Shown one piece after another: positions 49,092 to 59,453 of a DNA stretch of 64,000 nucleotides. How positions within the stretch are numbered: position 1 is the stretch's first letter; every line of letters begins with the position of its first letter. Where the stretch lies: positions 1 through 64,000 of the forward strand of contig CANBWX010000004.1 of NCBI GenBank assembly GCA_947373225.1, written 5' to 3'. A program made the translations under genes and the position numbers. The notes below the pieces were generated by a model, which was given only the letters and a program-made list of their open reading frames with translations, ran no database searches and was not told the origin of the DNA. The DNA is from Flavobacteriaceae bacterium. Its GTDB lineage: Bacteria > Bacteroidota > Bacteroidia > Flavobacteriales > Flavobacteriaceae.

Positions 49092-49118
49092 TTGTAGAAC
49101 AAACTCATCGTAATAGAT

Positions 49119-50435
49119 ATGTATACATTTTCAAGTAAATTAAAAACGTTTTCTCTAATCTTAATGGTCGTTGGTATATTAGGAATTGGATATGGTTTTT
49201 TCTCTGCACCTAAAAATATTCAAGAAGTGGAGGTAATCCTTGCTTCTGATGCTCATGGTCATAGTGAAGCTTCTAAAGAAGTTCATGCTGTAGCTGGAGA
49301 AAATAAAGCTAGTGCAGAAACAGAACATAAAGAACATTTAGAGCATGTTTTAAGTCAATTGCAAAACAAGCCATGGGCCGCTTTATATGTAGCTTGTATC
49401 TTTTTTATGTTAATTTCTCTTGGGGTATTGGCATTTTACGCCATACAACAAGTAGCTCAGGCAGGCTGGTCTCCAGTATTGTTTAGAGTTATGCAAGGAA
49501 TAACAGCTTATTTGCCAGTAGGGTCAGTAATCTTTTTTATAATATTAGTTCTTTGTGGATTACATTATAGTAACTTGTTTATTTGGTTGGATCCAAATGT
49601 TGTTGCTCATGATAAAGAAATTGCTGCTAAATCTGGATATTTGAACTTTCCTTTTTGGATTGTAAGAGCTGCAATATTTTTGACAGTATGGAATCTTTAC
49701 AGATATTTTTCAAGAAAAAATTGTTTGGCTCAAGATGAAGCTACTGATGATAGTTTCTACAAAAAGAATTTTAAAATGACTGCTGGATTTTTAGTATTCT
49801 TCATCGTTTCTGAATCTATTATGTCGTGGGATTGGATTATGTCAATTGATCCGCACTGGTCTAGTACTTTGTTTGGATGGTATGTTTTTGCTAGTTTCTT
49901 TGTAAGCGGTATTACTACAATTGCAATGGTTACGGTGTACTTGAAATCTAGAGGATATTTAGAGCATGTAAATACAAGTCATATTCATGATTTAGCTAAA
50001 TTCATGTTTGGTTTTAGCGTGTTTTGGACTTACCTATGGTTCTCTCAATTTATGTTGATTTGGTATGCTAATATTCCAGAAGAAATAACTTATTTTGTTA
50101 TAAGAATTCAACAGTATAATCTTCCATTCTTTGGAGCTGTTGCTATGAATTTCTTGTTTCCAATATTGATATTGATAAATACAGATTTTAAAAGAATTAC
50201 TTGGATTTTGGTAATTGCTAGTAGTTTTATCTTGTTTGGACATTATATTGATTTCTTTAACATGATTATGCCAGGAACAGTTGGAGACAAATGGTTTATT
50301 GGAGTTTCAGAAATTGCATCGCTTTTTTTCTTCTTAGGATTGTTTATCTATGTTGTTTTCACCGCCTTGACAAAAGTGCCTTTGTTACCAAAAAGAAATC
50401 CGTTTATTGAAGAAAGTAAACATTATCATTATTAA
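49119..50435 (+). CDS. actF: alternative complex III membrane subunit
   Basis: polytopic; position in act operon; WDWIMSIDPHWSSTLFGWYVFASF. Confidence 0.92.
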   Translation: MYTFSSKLKTFSLILMVVGILGIGYGFFSAPKNIQEVEVILASDAHGHSEASKEVHAVAGENKASAETEHKEHLEHVLSQLQNKPWAALYVACIFFMLISLGVLAFYAIQQVAQAGWSPVLFRVMQGITAYLPVGSVIFFIILVLCGLHYSNLFIWLDPNVVAHDKEIAAKSGYLNFPFWIVRAAIFLTVWNLYRYFSRKNCLAQDEATDDSFYKKNFKMTAGFLVFFIVSESIMSWDWIMSIDPHWSSTLFGWYVFASFFVSGITTIAMVTVYLKSRGYLEHVNTSHIHDLAKFMFGFSVFWTYLWFSQFMLIWYANIPEEITYFVIRIQQYNLPFFGAVAMNFLFPILILINTDFKRITWILVIASSFILFGHYIDFFNMIMPGTVGDKWFIGVSEIASLFFFLGLFIYVVFTALTKVPLLPKRNPFIEESKHYHY

Positions 50436-50453
50436 TATTTAAAGTAAAATTAG

Positions 50454-51608
50454 ATGACAAGTTTGTTGGTAATTATAGTTTTAGTTCTGTTAGCTATTGC
50501 ATTATGGCAGTTGACTAAGATATTCGATTTGACTCAAGTAGGTGAAAATAAAGACAATTCACAAATAGCGAATGATGGTGATAATAGCACTCAGGGTTAT
50601 TTGATGTTTGGTTTCTTAGCGTTCATTTATATATTCACTATTTATGGATTGTTTCAATGGGGACATTTGGTGCTGCATACTCCAGCTTCAAAACACGGAG
50701 GAGAAGTTGATAATTTAATGAATATTACTTGGGTTTTAATTTTTATAGTCCAAGCTATAACACAAGTTTTATTACATTATTTTGCTTTTAAATATAGAGG
50801 TAAAAAAGATCAAAAGGCATTATTTCTATCTGATAGTACAAAACTCGAATTAATTTGGAGTTCTATTCCAGCAATTGTTTTAACAATTTTAATCCTTTTC
50901 GGACTTTATGCTTGGACAAATATTATGTTTGTTGACAAAAGTGAAGATACCATTGTTATTGAATTATATGCACAACAATTCAAATGGACAGCTAGATATT
51001 CTGGAGCAGATAATGTTTTAGGAAAAGCGAATGTTCGTTTAATCGAAGGTGTCAATACGCTAGGAGTTGATTTATCAGATCCAAATGCTCAAGATGATTT
51101 TGTGGTAACAGAATTACATATTCCAAAAGGTAAAAAAATACATTTTAAATTTCGCTCCCAAGACGTTTTACACTCTGCTTATTTTCCTTATTTTAGAGCG
51201 CAAATGAATTGTGTTCCTGGTATGGTTACTGAGTTTGCTTTCGAGCCAATTTATACTACTTCGGAATACAGAGAGTTGCCTTATATGGTTGAAAAAGTGG
51301 CGAATATCAATGCAATTCGAGCTAAAAAAAGTATCGAACTTGTGGCTAAAGGAGAAACAGCTCTTGATCCTTATACTTTTGATTATTTATTGCTCTGCAA
51401 TAAAATATGTGGGACTTCTCATTACAATATGCAAATGAAAGTAGTTGTTGATACTCCTGAAGACTATAAAAAATGGTTATCTGGTAAAACTACTGTTGTA
51501 CAAGAGGTAAAAGTTGCAAATGCACCAAAACCAGTTGAAGGAGCCGTAGGTAAAGATTCTACAAAAGCAAAAGATACTGCAGCTATTGCTAAAATTGCAA
51601 TGAAATAA
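50454..51608 (+). CDS. coxB: cytochrome c oxidase subunit II
   Basis: CuA motif CNKICGTSHYNM; QFKWTARY. Confidence 0.95.
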   Translation: MTSLLVIIVLVLLAIALWQLTKIFDLTQVGENKDNSQIANDGDNSTQGYLMFGFLAFIYIFTIYGLFQWGHLVLHTPASKHGGEVDNLMNITWVLIFIVQAITQVLLHYFAFKYRGKKDQKALFLSDSTKLELIWSSIPAIVLTILILFGLYAWTNIMFVDKSEDTIVIELYAQQFKWTARYSGADNVLGKANVRLIEGVNTLGVDLSDPNAQDDFVVTELHIPKGKKIHFKFRSQDVLHSAYFPYFRAQMNCVPGMVTEFAFEPIYTTSEYRELPYMVEKVANINAIRAKKSIELVAKGETALDPYTFDYLLLCNKICGTSHYNMQMKVVVDTPEDYKKWLSGKTTVVQEVKVANAPKPVEGAVGKDSTKAKDTAAIAKIAMK

Positions 51609-51637
51609 TTATTAAGAAAAATTTAAAGTAAACAGAT

Positions 51638-53428
51638 ATGTCAGCAGAAGTTCACGAACACATTGGCGAACACGAACACCACCATAAAGAGACTTTCATT
51701 ACTAAATATATTTTTAGTATAGATCACAAAATGATTTCTAAACAATACTTGATCACAGGTATTATTATGGGAGTTGTAGGTGTAATGATGTCCATGCTTT
51801 TTAGAATGCAATTAGCTTGGCCAGAACAATCTTTCAAGATATTTAATGTATTATTAGGTGATAAATGGGCTCCTAATGGAGTAATGGCAAATGATATTTA
51901 TTTGGCATTGGTAACCATTCACGGAACCATAATGGTTTTCTTTGTTTTAACGGCAGGATTGAGTGGTACTTTTAGTAATTTATTGATACCACTTCAGATT
52001 GGTGCTAGAGATATGGCTTCAGGATTTATGAATATGATTTCCTATTGGCTATTCTTTTTGTCGGCGGTTATCATGTTGAGTTCTTTATTCGTTGAAGCTG
52101 GACCAGCAAATTCTGGTTGGACAATTTATCCGCCATTAAGTGCATTGCCACAAGCAATTTCAGGATCAGGAATGGGAATGACTTTATGGTTAGTTTCTAT
52201 GGCTATATTCATTGCTTCGTCTTTGATGGGTTCGTTAAATTATATTGTTACAGTAATAAATTTAAGAACTAAGGGAATGTCTATGACTAGACTTCCACTA
52301 ACCGTTTGGACATTTTTCGTGACAGCAATTATTGGTGTTATTTCGTTTCCTGTATTATTGTCAGCGGCTTTATTGTTGATTTTTGATAGAAGTTTTGGTA
52401 CTTCTTTCTTCTTGTCAGATATATATATTGCTGGTGAAGTATTGCATTATCAAGGTGGATCTCCAGTTTTATTCGAACATTTATTCTGGTTCTTAGGTCA
52501 CCCTGAAGTTTATATTGTAATCTTGCCTGCAATGGGAATTGTTTCTGAAGTTATGGCCACTAATTCACGTAAACCAATTTTTGGTTACAGAGCGATGATT
52601 ATGTCGGTTTTAGCAATCGCCTTTTTATCGACAATTGTTTGGGGTCACCACATGTTTGTTTCTGGAATGAATCCATTTTTAGGCTCTGTATTTACTTTTA
52701 CCACTTTGCTTATTGCAATTCCATCGGCTGTAAAAGCTTTCAACTGGATTACAACTTTATGGAAAGGAAATTTGCAATTTAATCCTGCAATGTTGTTCTC
52801 TATTGGAATGGTTTCTACCTTTATTACTGGAGGTTTAACGGGGATTATTCTTGGAGATAGTACATTAGACATCAATGTTCACGATACTTATTTTGTTATT
52901 GCTCACTTTCACTTGGTAATGGGTATTTCTGCCCTTTACGGAATGTTTGCTGGTGTTTATCACTGGTATCCAAGATTATTTGGAAGAATGCTTAACAAAA
53001 ACCTTGGTTATGTTCACTTTTGGGTGAGTGCGGTTTGTGCTTATGGTGTTTTCTTTCCAATGCACTTTATCGGATTAGCTGGTTTGCCAAGACGTTATTA
53101 TACCAATACTAACTTTCCATTATTCGATGATTTGCAAAATGTAAACGTTTTGATAACTGTTTTTGCTTTAATTGGTGGTGTTTTCCAATTAGTATTTTTA
53201 TACAATTTCTTCACTAGTATGTTCTACGGTAAGAAAGCAGTACAAAACCCTTGGAAATCTAATACTTTAGAATGGACTGCCCCAGTGGAACATATTCACG
53301 GAAACTGGCCAGGAGAATTACCTGAAGTTCACCGTTGGCCTTATGATTACAGTAACCCAGCTCACGAGGAGGATTTCGTTCCTCAAAACGTGCCAATGAA
53401 AGAAGGCGAAGAAGTTCTTCATCATTAA
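51638..53428 (+). CDS. coxA: cytochrome c oxidase subunit I
   Basis: FWFLGHPEVYIVILP, WGHHMFVSGMNP, HDTYFVIAHFHLVM. Confidence 0.98.
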   Translation: MSAEVHEHIGEHEHHHKETFITKYIFSIDHKMISKQYLITGIIMGVVGVMMSMLFRMQLAWPEQSFKIFNVLLGDKWAPNGVMANDIYLALVTIHGTIMVFFVLTAGLSGTFSNLLIPLQIGARDMASGFMNMISYWLFFLSAVIMLSSLFVEAGPANSGWTIYPPLSALPQAISGSGMGMTLWLVSMAIFIASSLMGSLNYIVTVINLRTKGMSMTRLPLTVWTFFVTAIIGVISFPVLLSAALLLIFDRSFGTSFFLSDIYIAGEVLHYQGGSPVLFEHLFWFLGHPEVYIVILPAMGIVSEVMATNSRKPIFGYRAMIMSVLAIAFLSTIVWGHHMFVSGMNPFLGSVFTFTTLLIAIPSAVKAFNWITTLWKGNLQFNPAMLFSIGMVSTFITGGLTGIILGDSTLDINVHDTYFVIAHFHLVMGISALYGMFAGVYHWYPRLFGRMLNKNLGYVHFWVSAVCAYGVFFPMHFIGLAGLPRRYYTNTNFPLFDDLQNVNVLITVFALIGGVFQLVFLYNFFTSMFYGKKAVQNPWKSNTLEWTAPVEHIHGNWPGELPEVHRWPYDYSNPAHEEDFVPQNVPMKEGEEVLHH

Positions 53429-53447
53429 TAGCTGTTTATAATATACT

Positions 53448-53478
53448 AAAATGCCTTTCCTTTCGAAAGGCATTTTTA
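53448..53478 (+). terminator. terminator after coxA
   Basis: AAAATGCCTTTC-N5-GAAAGGCATTTTT. Confidence 0.88.
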
Positions 53479-53507
53479 TTTGCTAGTAACTTTGTTATAT
53501 TTGTAAA

Positions 53508-54530
53508 ATGAACGAAAATTTAGACCCAACTACTAACGGATATAATCCGGAAGAACTTGATTTCGAAAAAAAATTGAGACCGCTTTCTTTTGATGATTTT
53601 GCGGGTCAAGATCAAATATTAGAAAATCTTAAGGTCTTTGTACAAGCGGCTAACCAAAGAAATGAAGCGCTTGATCACACCCTTTTTCACGGCCCTCCGG
53701 GATTAGGAAAAACTACTTTGGCTAATATTTTAGCCAATGAACTTCAAGTGGGTATCAAAATTACTTCTGGTCCTGTACTTGATAAACCGGGTGATTTAGC
53801 CGGATTGTTGACAAATCTTGAAGAAAGAGATGTTTTGTTTATAGATGAAATTCATCGTTTGAGTCCAATTGTCGAAGAATATTTATACTCGGCGATGGAG
53901 GATTTTAAGATTGATATAATGATTGAATCTGGACCCAATGCTAGAACTGTTCAAATCAATTTGAATCCGTTTACTTTGATTGGTGCCACAACACGTTCTG
54001 GTTTATTGACCGCTCCAATGAGAGCTCGTTTCGGAATTTCGTCACGACTACAATATTACACCGCCGAACTTTTGACCACTATTGTCGAACGAAGTGCAAT
54101 GATTTTGAAAATGCCCATTTCTATGGAAGCGGCTATCGAAATTGCGGGTAGGAGCAGAGGAACACCTCGTATTGCCAATGCTTTATTGCGCCGGGTTCGT
54201 GACTTTGCACAAATAAAAGGGAATGGAACTATCGATATTGAAATAGCACGCTATGCTCTAAAAGCATTGAATGTTGATGCGCATGGTTTAGACGAAATGG
54301 ACAATAAAATCCTAAATACCATCATCGATAAATTCAAAGGAGGGCCGGTTGGTTTATCCACTTTGGCGACAGCCGTATCCGAAAGTAGTGAAACTATTGA
54401 GGAAGTTTATGAGCCATTTCTTATTCAAGAAGGATTCATTATGAGAACGCCCCGCGGTCGTGAAGTAACCGAAAAAGCATACAAACATTTAGGTAAAGTA
54501 AAAGCCAATATTCAAGGAGGACTTTTTTAA
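53508..54530 (+). CDS. ruvB: Holliday junction branch migration helicase RuvB
   Basis: [35 protein letters not shown]. Confidence 0.98.
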   Translation: MNENLDPTTNGYNPEELDFEKKLRPLSFDDFAGQDQILENLKVFVQAANQRNEALDHTLFHGPPGLGKTTLANILANELQVGIKITSGPVLDKPGDLAGLLTNLEERDVLFIDEIHRLSPIVEEYLYSAMEDFKIDIMIESGPNARTVQINLNPFTLIGATTRSGLLTAPMRARFGISSRLQYYTAELLTTIVERSAMILKMPISMEAAIEIAGRSRGTPRIANALLRRVRDFAQIKGNGTIDIEIARYALKALNVDAHGLDEMDNKILNTIIDKFKGGPVGLSTLATAVSESSETIEEVYEPFLIQEGFIMRTPRGREVTEKAYKHLGKVKANIQGGLF

Positions 54531-54629
54531 TGAAGTTTTTGTTATTTCGACAAAGGAAAAATAACATAACGAGGGCAATAAATGTGATTTCTCCTTTTTC
54601 GAAATAACCATTTAAGTAAATTTGGTCTG

Positions 54630-55586
54630 TTGAAAAATAACTTTGACGAAATAATTTCAATATTGATTAATACCAAAGGAATAAATACAAATTTCATAAA
54701 ATCCGAAGCCAAACGCCTCGGGTTTTTATCTTGCGGAATATCCAAAGCTGGTTTTTTGGAACAAGAAGCACCACGTTTAGAACATTGGTTAAAAAAACAA
54801 ATGAATGGTCAAATGTCTTATATGGAAAACAATTTTGACAAAAGATTAGACCCAACTTTATTAGTTGATGATGGCAAAAGCGTCATTTCACTTTTATTGA
54901 ATTATTACCCCTCTGAGTTTCAAAATCAAGAATCTTTTAAAATTTCGAAATACGCTTACGGACAAGATTATCATTTTGTTATTAAGGAAAAATTGAACGA
55001 ATTGTTAGCTTCTATCCAGTCGAATATTGGTGAAGTTTCGGGACGTGCATTTGTAGATTCAGCACCAGTTCTCGACAAAGCTTGGGCTGCCAAAAGTGGT
55101 TTGGGCTGGATTGGCAAAAACGGGAATTTGATTACTCAAAAAGTAGGGTCTTTTTATTTTATAGCCGAATTAATTATCGACTTAGAACTTGAATATGACA
55201 CTGCCACAACCAATCATTGCGGAACTTGTACCGCTTGTATTGATGCCTGTCCAACCGAAGCAATTGTAGCTCCTCATATTGTTGACGGCAGTAAATGTAT
55301 TTCCTATTTCACCATCGAACTGAAGGAAAATATTCCACAAGAACTGAAAGGAAAGTTCCAAGATTGGGCTTTTGGTTGCGATATTTGTCAAGATGTTTGC
55401 CCTTGGAATAAGTTCTCAAAATCCCATAATGAACCTCTTTTTAATCCCAATCCTGAAATGCTTTCGATGTCTAAAAAAGATTGGAAAGAAATCACCGAAG
55501 AAACGTTTAAAACTGTTTTTAAAAATTCCCCTTTAAAAAGAACTAAGTTTGAGGGCTTGAAAAGAAACATTGCTTTTTTAGATTGA
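54630..55586 (+). CDS. queG: epoxyqueuosine reductase (TTG start)
   Basis: [48 protein letters not shown]. Confidence 0.96.
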   Translation: MKNNFDEIISILINTKGINTNFIKSEAKRLGFLSCGISKAGFLEQEAPRLEHWLKKQMNGQMSYMENNFDKRLDPTLLVDDGKSVISLLLNYYPSEFQNQESFKISKYAYGQDYHFVIKEKLNELLASIQSNIGEVSGRAFVDSAPVLDKAWAAKSGLGWIGKNGNLITQKVGSFYFIAELIIDLELEYDTATTNHCGTCTACIDACPTEAIVAPHIVDGSKCISYFTIELKENIPQELKGKFQDWAFGCDICQDVCPWNKFSKSHNEPLFNPNPEMLSMSKKDWKEITEETFKTVFKNSPLKRTKFEGLKRNIAFLD

Positions 55587-55964
55587 ATAACTCAAAATTA
55601 GAAGCGTATTAGTATAGGATTTAGGGAAATATTAATTTTAAACGAACCCTAATGTAGTTGTAATTCTACGTTTAGTTATAAGATAAGCTATATGAAAAGA
55701 GCAATTTTTAAACATTAAATTTTTATATTTGCCAATTATTTATTCTGAAATTTTTATGTCAGAATAGGTGATAAGGTCAGTTAATTATTGACAAACTCAA
55801 TAAACGGTAAGTCATTGTAAAGAAGAAGGTTATAAAATTTTAGATTACAAACTATACTTTTATTATGAAAAAAAATACTGGATATACAAATAAGAAAACA
55901 CATTAAGTTAACGGTATTTTTAATCCATTTTCTTAGTATTTAGGGTTAATTTAATTTAAAGAAG

Positions 55965-58466
55965 ATGAACAATTTTTCTGTTTTAAAGATAAAAGTTATT
56001 TTTTTGGTACTTACTATTTTTCTTCTATCAAATGGTATTAACGCTCAATATTACAAAAAGCATTATATAGCTCCAGCTAATTGGAATTATTTTACAAATG
56101 CAAATGAAATTGTTGTTTGTACCAATTCTGCTATAACTGCGACTATTACTGTTTCTAAAAGTGACGGAACATTTCTTACGACTTTAACGGCTACCCAAGG
56201 AACTCCTGCGGTGTATAGGTTTTTAGCAATTCCAAATACTTTGCCTGTTTGGAGCCAAAGTACAGTACTCAATGCTGCTGGATTAATAATTACAGCAGAT
56301 CAATTAATATCTGTAAATATTAGAAATGTAATGTCGGATAATTATACTAATGGAAATTGGGATGCTTATATTAAAGGGAATGCATCCTTATTTAGTTTTG
56401 GTGATGCTGGGATAGGGATTAATTTTAGAGTGGGTTATTATAGAAACACACCAGCTGCCGATTTAGGATATTCTATAATGGCAATCGAAGATGGGACTGT
56501 GGTGAGTGCAAACGGAACCTTATTAACAACACTTAATGCGGGTCAAAGTTATATCATTCCATCGTTGACTTATGGAATAGGAACATTAGTTACTGCATCA
56601 AAAGGCTCGGTAATGACGGTTTATAAGCATACTGATACTCCTGGAGGTTGTGGTGATGGGACTTATGATCAAATTCCTCCTGTTTCTGTTTTGGGTAATG
56701 ATTATATTATTTATCGTTCAACAGGTACACCTACTCCAGAACAGAATACTGTTGTGGCAACTGTTGCGAATACAGTTGTGACTAACTCAACATTTAATGC
56801 CACTACAGGGGCACTTATAGCGACAACGACAACAACTTTAGTAAATGCAGGTGATTATATAACTTATCCTAATGGTGATGGCTCTACCGCTTTTTCTGCT
56901 AATAGGGTAACTGCCACTCAGAATGTAGTGGTTTATGCAGGTCAGGCACAATCCTGTGAGGTAGATATATCAACTGTAACACCAATAAATTCGAGTTGTA
57001 GTGGTTCTAAACTTCAAGAAACGTATAAATTTAGAAATTACACCCTTTCAGATTTACCTTATTTTGGCTACGTTCTTTTAAAAGATCCAAGTGCTGTTGT
57101 TTTAATTAACGGTGTCAATATGGAAACTGTGGCGGGGCTAAGGAGACAATTGGGAACAACGGGTTGGTATTTGATAGATTTTACAAATGCACAAATTTCA
57201 AGCCCAACAGATATATTAATTACTAGTACAGTTAGTTTGACAGTTTCATTGGTACAACAAGGTGGTGGATTTTCTATGTCATCTATATTCTCAAGTTTTA
57301 TTATTCAACCCAATAGTCCTAGCATAACATATAGTGCGCTTGGAGCATGCCCTGCTAATTCTCAAGGAACATTAAAGGCAGTTACAGGTTATTCTAATTA
57401 TCAATGGTATTTTAATGATGTAGCTATAAGTGGTGCAAAATCAAGTACTTATATAGCTAAAAATACAGGCATATATACTTATAGCGCATTATTACCATGT
57501 GGAGATAGTGTTGCTTCGGTGGCTTATACAGTTACTACTGTGCCTTGCGTTGATTTGAAAATAACAAAAACGATAGATAATTTTACTCCTACTATTGGTA
57601 ATAATGCAACATTTACCATTACAGCTACAAATAATGGACCTAGCGATGATACAGGAGTAAATGTTACAGATATGTTACCAACAGGTTATACTCTAGTAAA
57701 AGCAACACCTTCTTCAGGATCTTGGAGTTCGCCAATTTGGACTATTGGAAATTTGGCAAGTGGAGCAAGTGCAACCTTAACAGTAGTGGCTACGGTTAAT
57801 GCAGTAGGTATTTATACCAATACAGCGACTGTTACTGGAGATATTCCAGATGCTGATCCTTCTAATAATAGTGCATCGGTTACACCAACTTGTATCGACC
57901 CTCCTGCGCCTATATTAGGAACAATAACCCAACCCACCTGTAAAACAGCACTAGCGAGTATCGCTCTAAGTGGTTTGCCTTCTACTGGCAGTTGGACGGT
58001 CTTGATTTCTCCTACAGTAGCTGGGGCAACGGGTACAATCGGCACAGGTACCACCACCACAATAGGAGCTTTACCCGCAGGTAGTTATACTTTTATGGTA
58101 ACTAATTCATTTAGTTGTACTTCGTCACCAACAACCAGTACAACAATTAATGCACAACCAGCAACTCCTGCAACTCCAATACTAGCAGCAACAATAATTA
58201 CTAATCCTTGTCCTGTTACTACAGCTAATTTGTTAGCAGCACATTTAGAAACAACACCTACTAATACTACTTTGGTTTGGTATACAACGCCAAATCCTAC
58301 GGGTTCAAGCATAGCTTATGCTACGCCAACAACTGCCACGGCAGGCACTTATTATGCTTTTTATCTAAACAATGTTAATGGTTGTTTGAGTTCAGCTTCA
58401 GCATCGTTAACTGTTACCATAACTGCTTGTTGTGCCGCAGGATATGTGTCGCCAATCTTGAGATAA
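55965..58466 (+). CDS. secreted surface protein: IgGFc-binding-like domain, Ig-like, DUF11; apparently C-terminally truncated
   Basis: signal peptide; DUF11 core DLKITKTIDNFTPTIGNNATFTITATNNGPSDDTGVNVTDMLPTGYTLV; no recognisable T9SS C-terminal domain. Confidence 0.75.
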   Translation: MNNFSVLKIKVIFLVLTIFLLSNGINAQYYKKHYIAPANWNYFTNANEIVVCTNSAITATITVSKSDGTFLTTLTATQGTPAVYRFLAIPNTLPVWSQSTVLNAAGLIITADQLISVNIRNVMSDNYTNGNWDAYIKGNASLFSFGDAGIGINFRVGYYRNTPAADLGYSIMAIEDGTVVSANGTLLTTLNAGQSYIIPSLTYGIGTLVTASKGSVMTVYKHTDTPGGCGDGTYDQIPPVSVLGNDYIIYRSTGTPTPEQNTVVATVANTVVTNSTFNATTGALIATTTTTLVNAGDYITYPNGDGSTAFSANRVTATQNVVVYAGQAQSCEVDISTVTPINSSCSGSKLQETYKFRNYTLSDLPYFGYVLLKDPSAVVLINGVNMETVAGLRRQLGTTGWYLIDFTNAQISSPTDILITSTVSLTVSLVQQGGGFSMSSIFSSFIIQPNSPSITYSALGACPANSQGTLKAVTGYSNYQWYFNDVAISGAKSSTYIAKNTGIYTYSALLPCGDSVASVAYTVTTVPCVDLKITKTIDNFTPTIGNNATFTITATNNGPSDDTGVNVTDMLPTGYTLVKATPSSGSWSSPIWTIGNLASGASATLTVVATVNAVGIYTNTATVTGDIPDADPSNNSASVTPTCIDPPAPILGTITQPTCKTALASIALSGLPSTGSWTVLISPTVAGATGTIGTGTTTTIGALPAGSYTFMVTNSFSCTSSPTTSTTINAQPATPATPILAATIITNPCPVTTANLLAAHLETTPTNTTLVWYTTPNPTGSSIAYATPTTATAGTYYAFYLNNVNGCLSSASASLTVTITACCAAGYVSPILR

Positions 58467-58874
58467 TGTACTTTAGGGCTGTTTGAAAACACCAAATTAA
58501 TTTGTCATTATCCTTTCGTATTCAAACCTAGAAACGAAAGCAGATAAACAGGTTCAATGTTGGCTCAGTTCTCAAATAAAAAATATAAAAAACTTGGTAT
58601 TACTGGTAAATTGTTTTTTTATACAAAACCTAGTAGAACCAAAAAAATTAACACCTAAAAGTTTGTATTGCCTCAAGAAAATAATAAAATTACACGACTG
58701 TACTTAATTTGTACCAATTTTTTTGCCACTGATTTCACCGATTCACCCCCATTTTTTAAGACATCAATTTCGGAAAAGTATTTAGACACATTTTATATTA
58801 ATTAAATATTTAAAATAATGTATCGTTTATTTGATGCTTTTTCCTAATTTTATAGTCAACTTAATTCATTTTTT

Positions 58875-59300
58875 ATGACTGTAAATCAAATATTGAGCAC
58901 TAAAGGTAAAGAAGTATATTCAGTACTGTCAACAATAACAGTATATGAAGCCTTAGGAGTAATGAGCGAAAAAAATATAGGGGCTATTTTAATAATAGAA
59001 GACACAGAGTTAAAGGGTATTTTGTCTGAAAGAGATTATGCTCGAAAAATTGCTTTAAAAGCAAAGTCTTCTAAAAAAACATTTGTCTATGAAATCATGG
59101 AGAAAGAGGTCGTAACGGTAAAACCTTCAGATAGTTTAGATTATTGTATGGAATTAATGGATTCAAAACGAGTAAGACATTTGCCTGTTTCAGAAAATAA
59201 TACCGTTATAGGAATTATATCTATAAGCGATGTGGTAAAAGCGATAATCGAAATGCAAAAAGCTACAATTAAACATTTAGACTCTTATATATCACAATAA
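58875..59300 (+). CDS. CBS-domain pair protein
   Basis: SVLSTITVYEALGVMSEKNIGAILI...LSERDYARKI...VRHLPVSENNTVIGIISISDVVKA. Confidence 0.94.
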   Translation: MTVNQILSTKGKEVYSVLSTITVYEALGVMSEKNIGAILIIEDTELKGILSERDYARKIALKAKSSKKTFVYEIMEKEVVTVKPSDSLDYCMELMDSKRVRHLPVSENNTVIGIISISDVVKAIIEMQKATIKHLDSYISQ

Positions 59301-59326
59301 AATTAAAATAATTAATTAAATAGAAA

Positions 59327-59353
59327 TAGCCACAATTTAATGTGGCTTTTTTT
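59327..59353 (+). terminator. terminator after CBS gene
   Basis: AGCCACA-ATTTAA-TGTGGCTTTTTTTA. Confidence 0.85.
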
Positions 59354-59453
59354 ATACTAAAAATACGATAAAAATTATGTAAATGAAAAGGTTAAAAGCA
59401 TCCTTTTTAACCTAAGACTCATATCTTTGTACAACTGAATAAAATCTAAAATA

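Noticed and set aside
51395-51435. CoxB CuA motif CNKICGTSHYNM with Lys in place of the usual Glu
   Set aside because: Both Cys, the His and the Met ligands are present; probably a lineage-typical substitution rather than loss of CuA.
57812-58060. Antisense ORFs within the adhesin gene (57812-58060, 58085-58312)
   Set aside because: Shadow ORFs caused by Thr/Ala/Val-rich codon usage on the coding strand.
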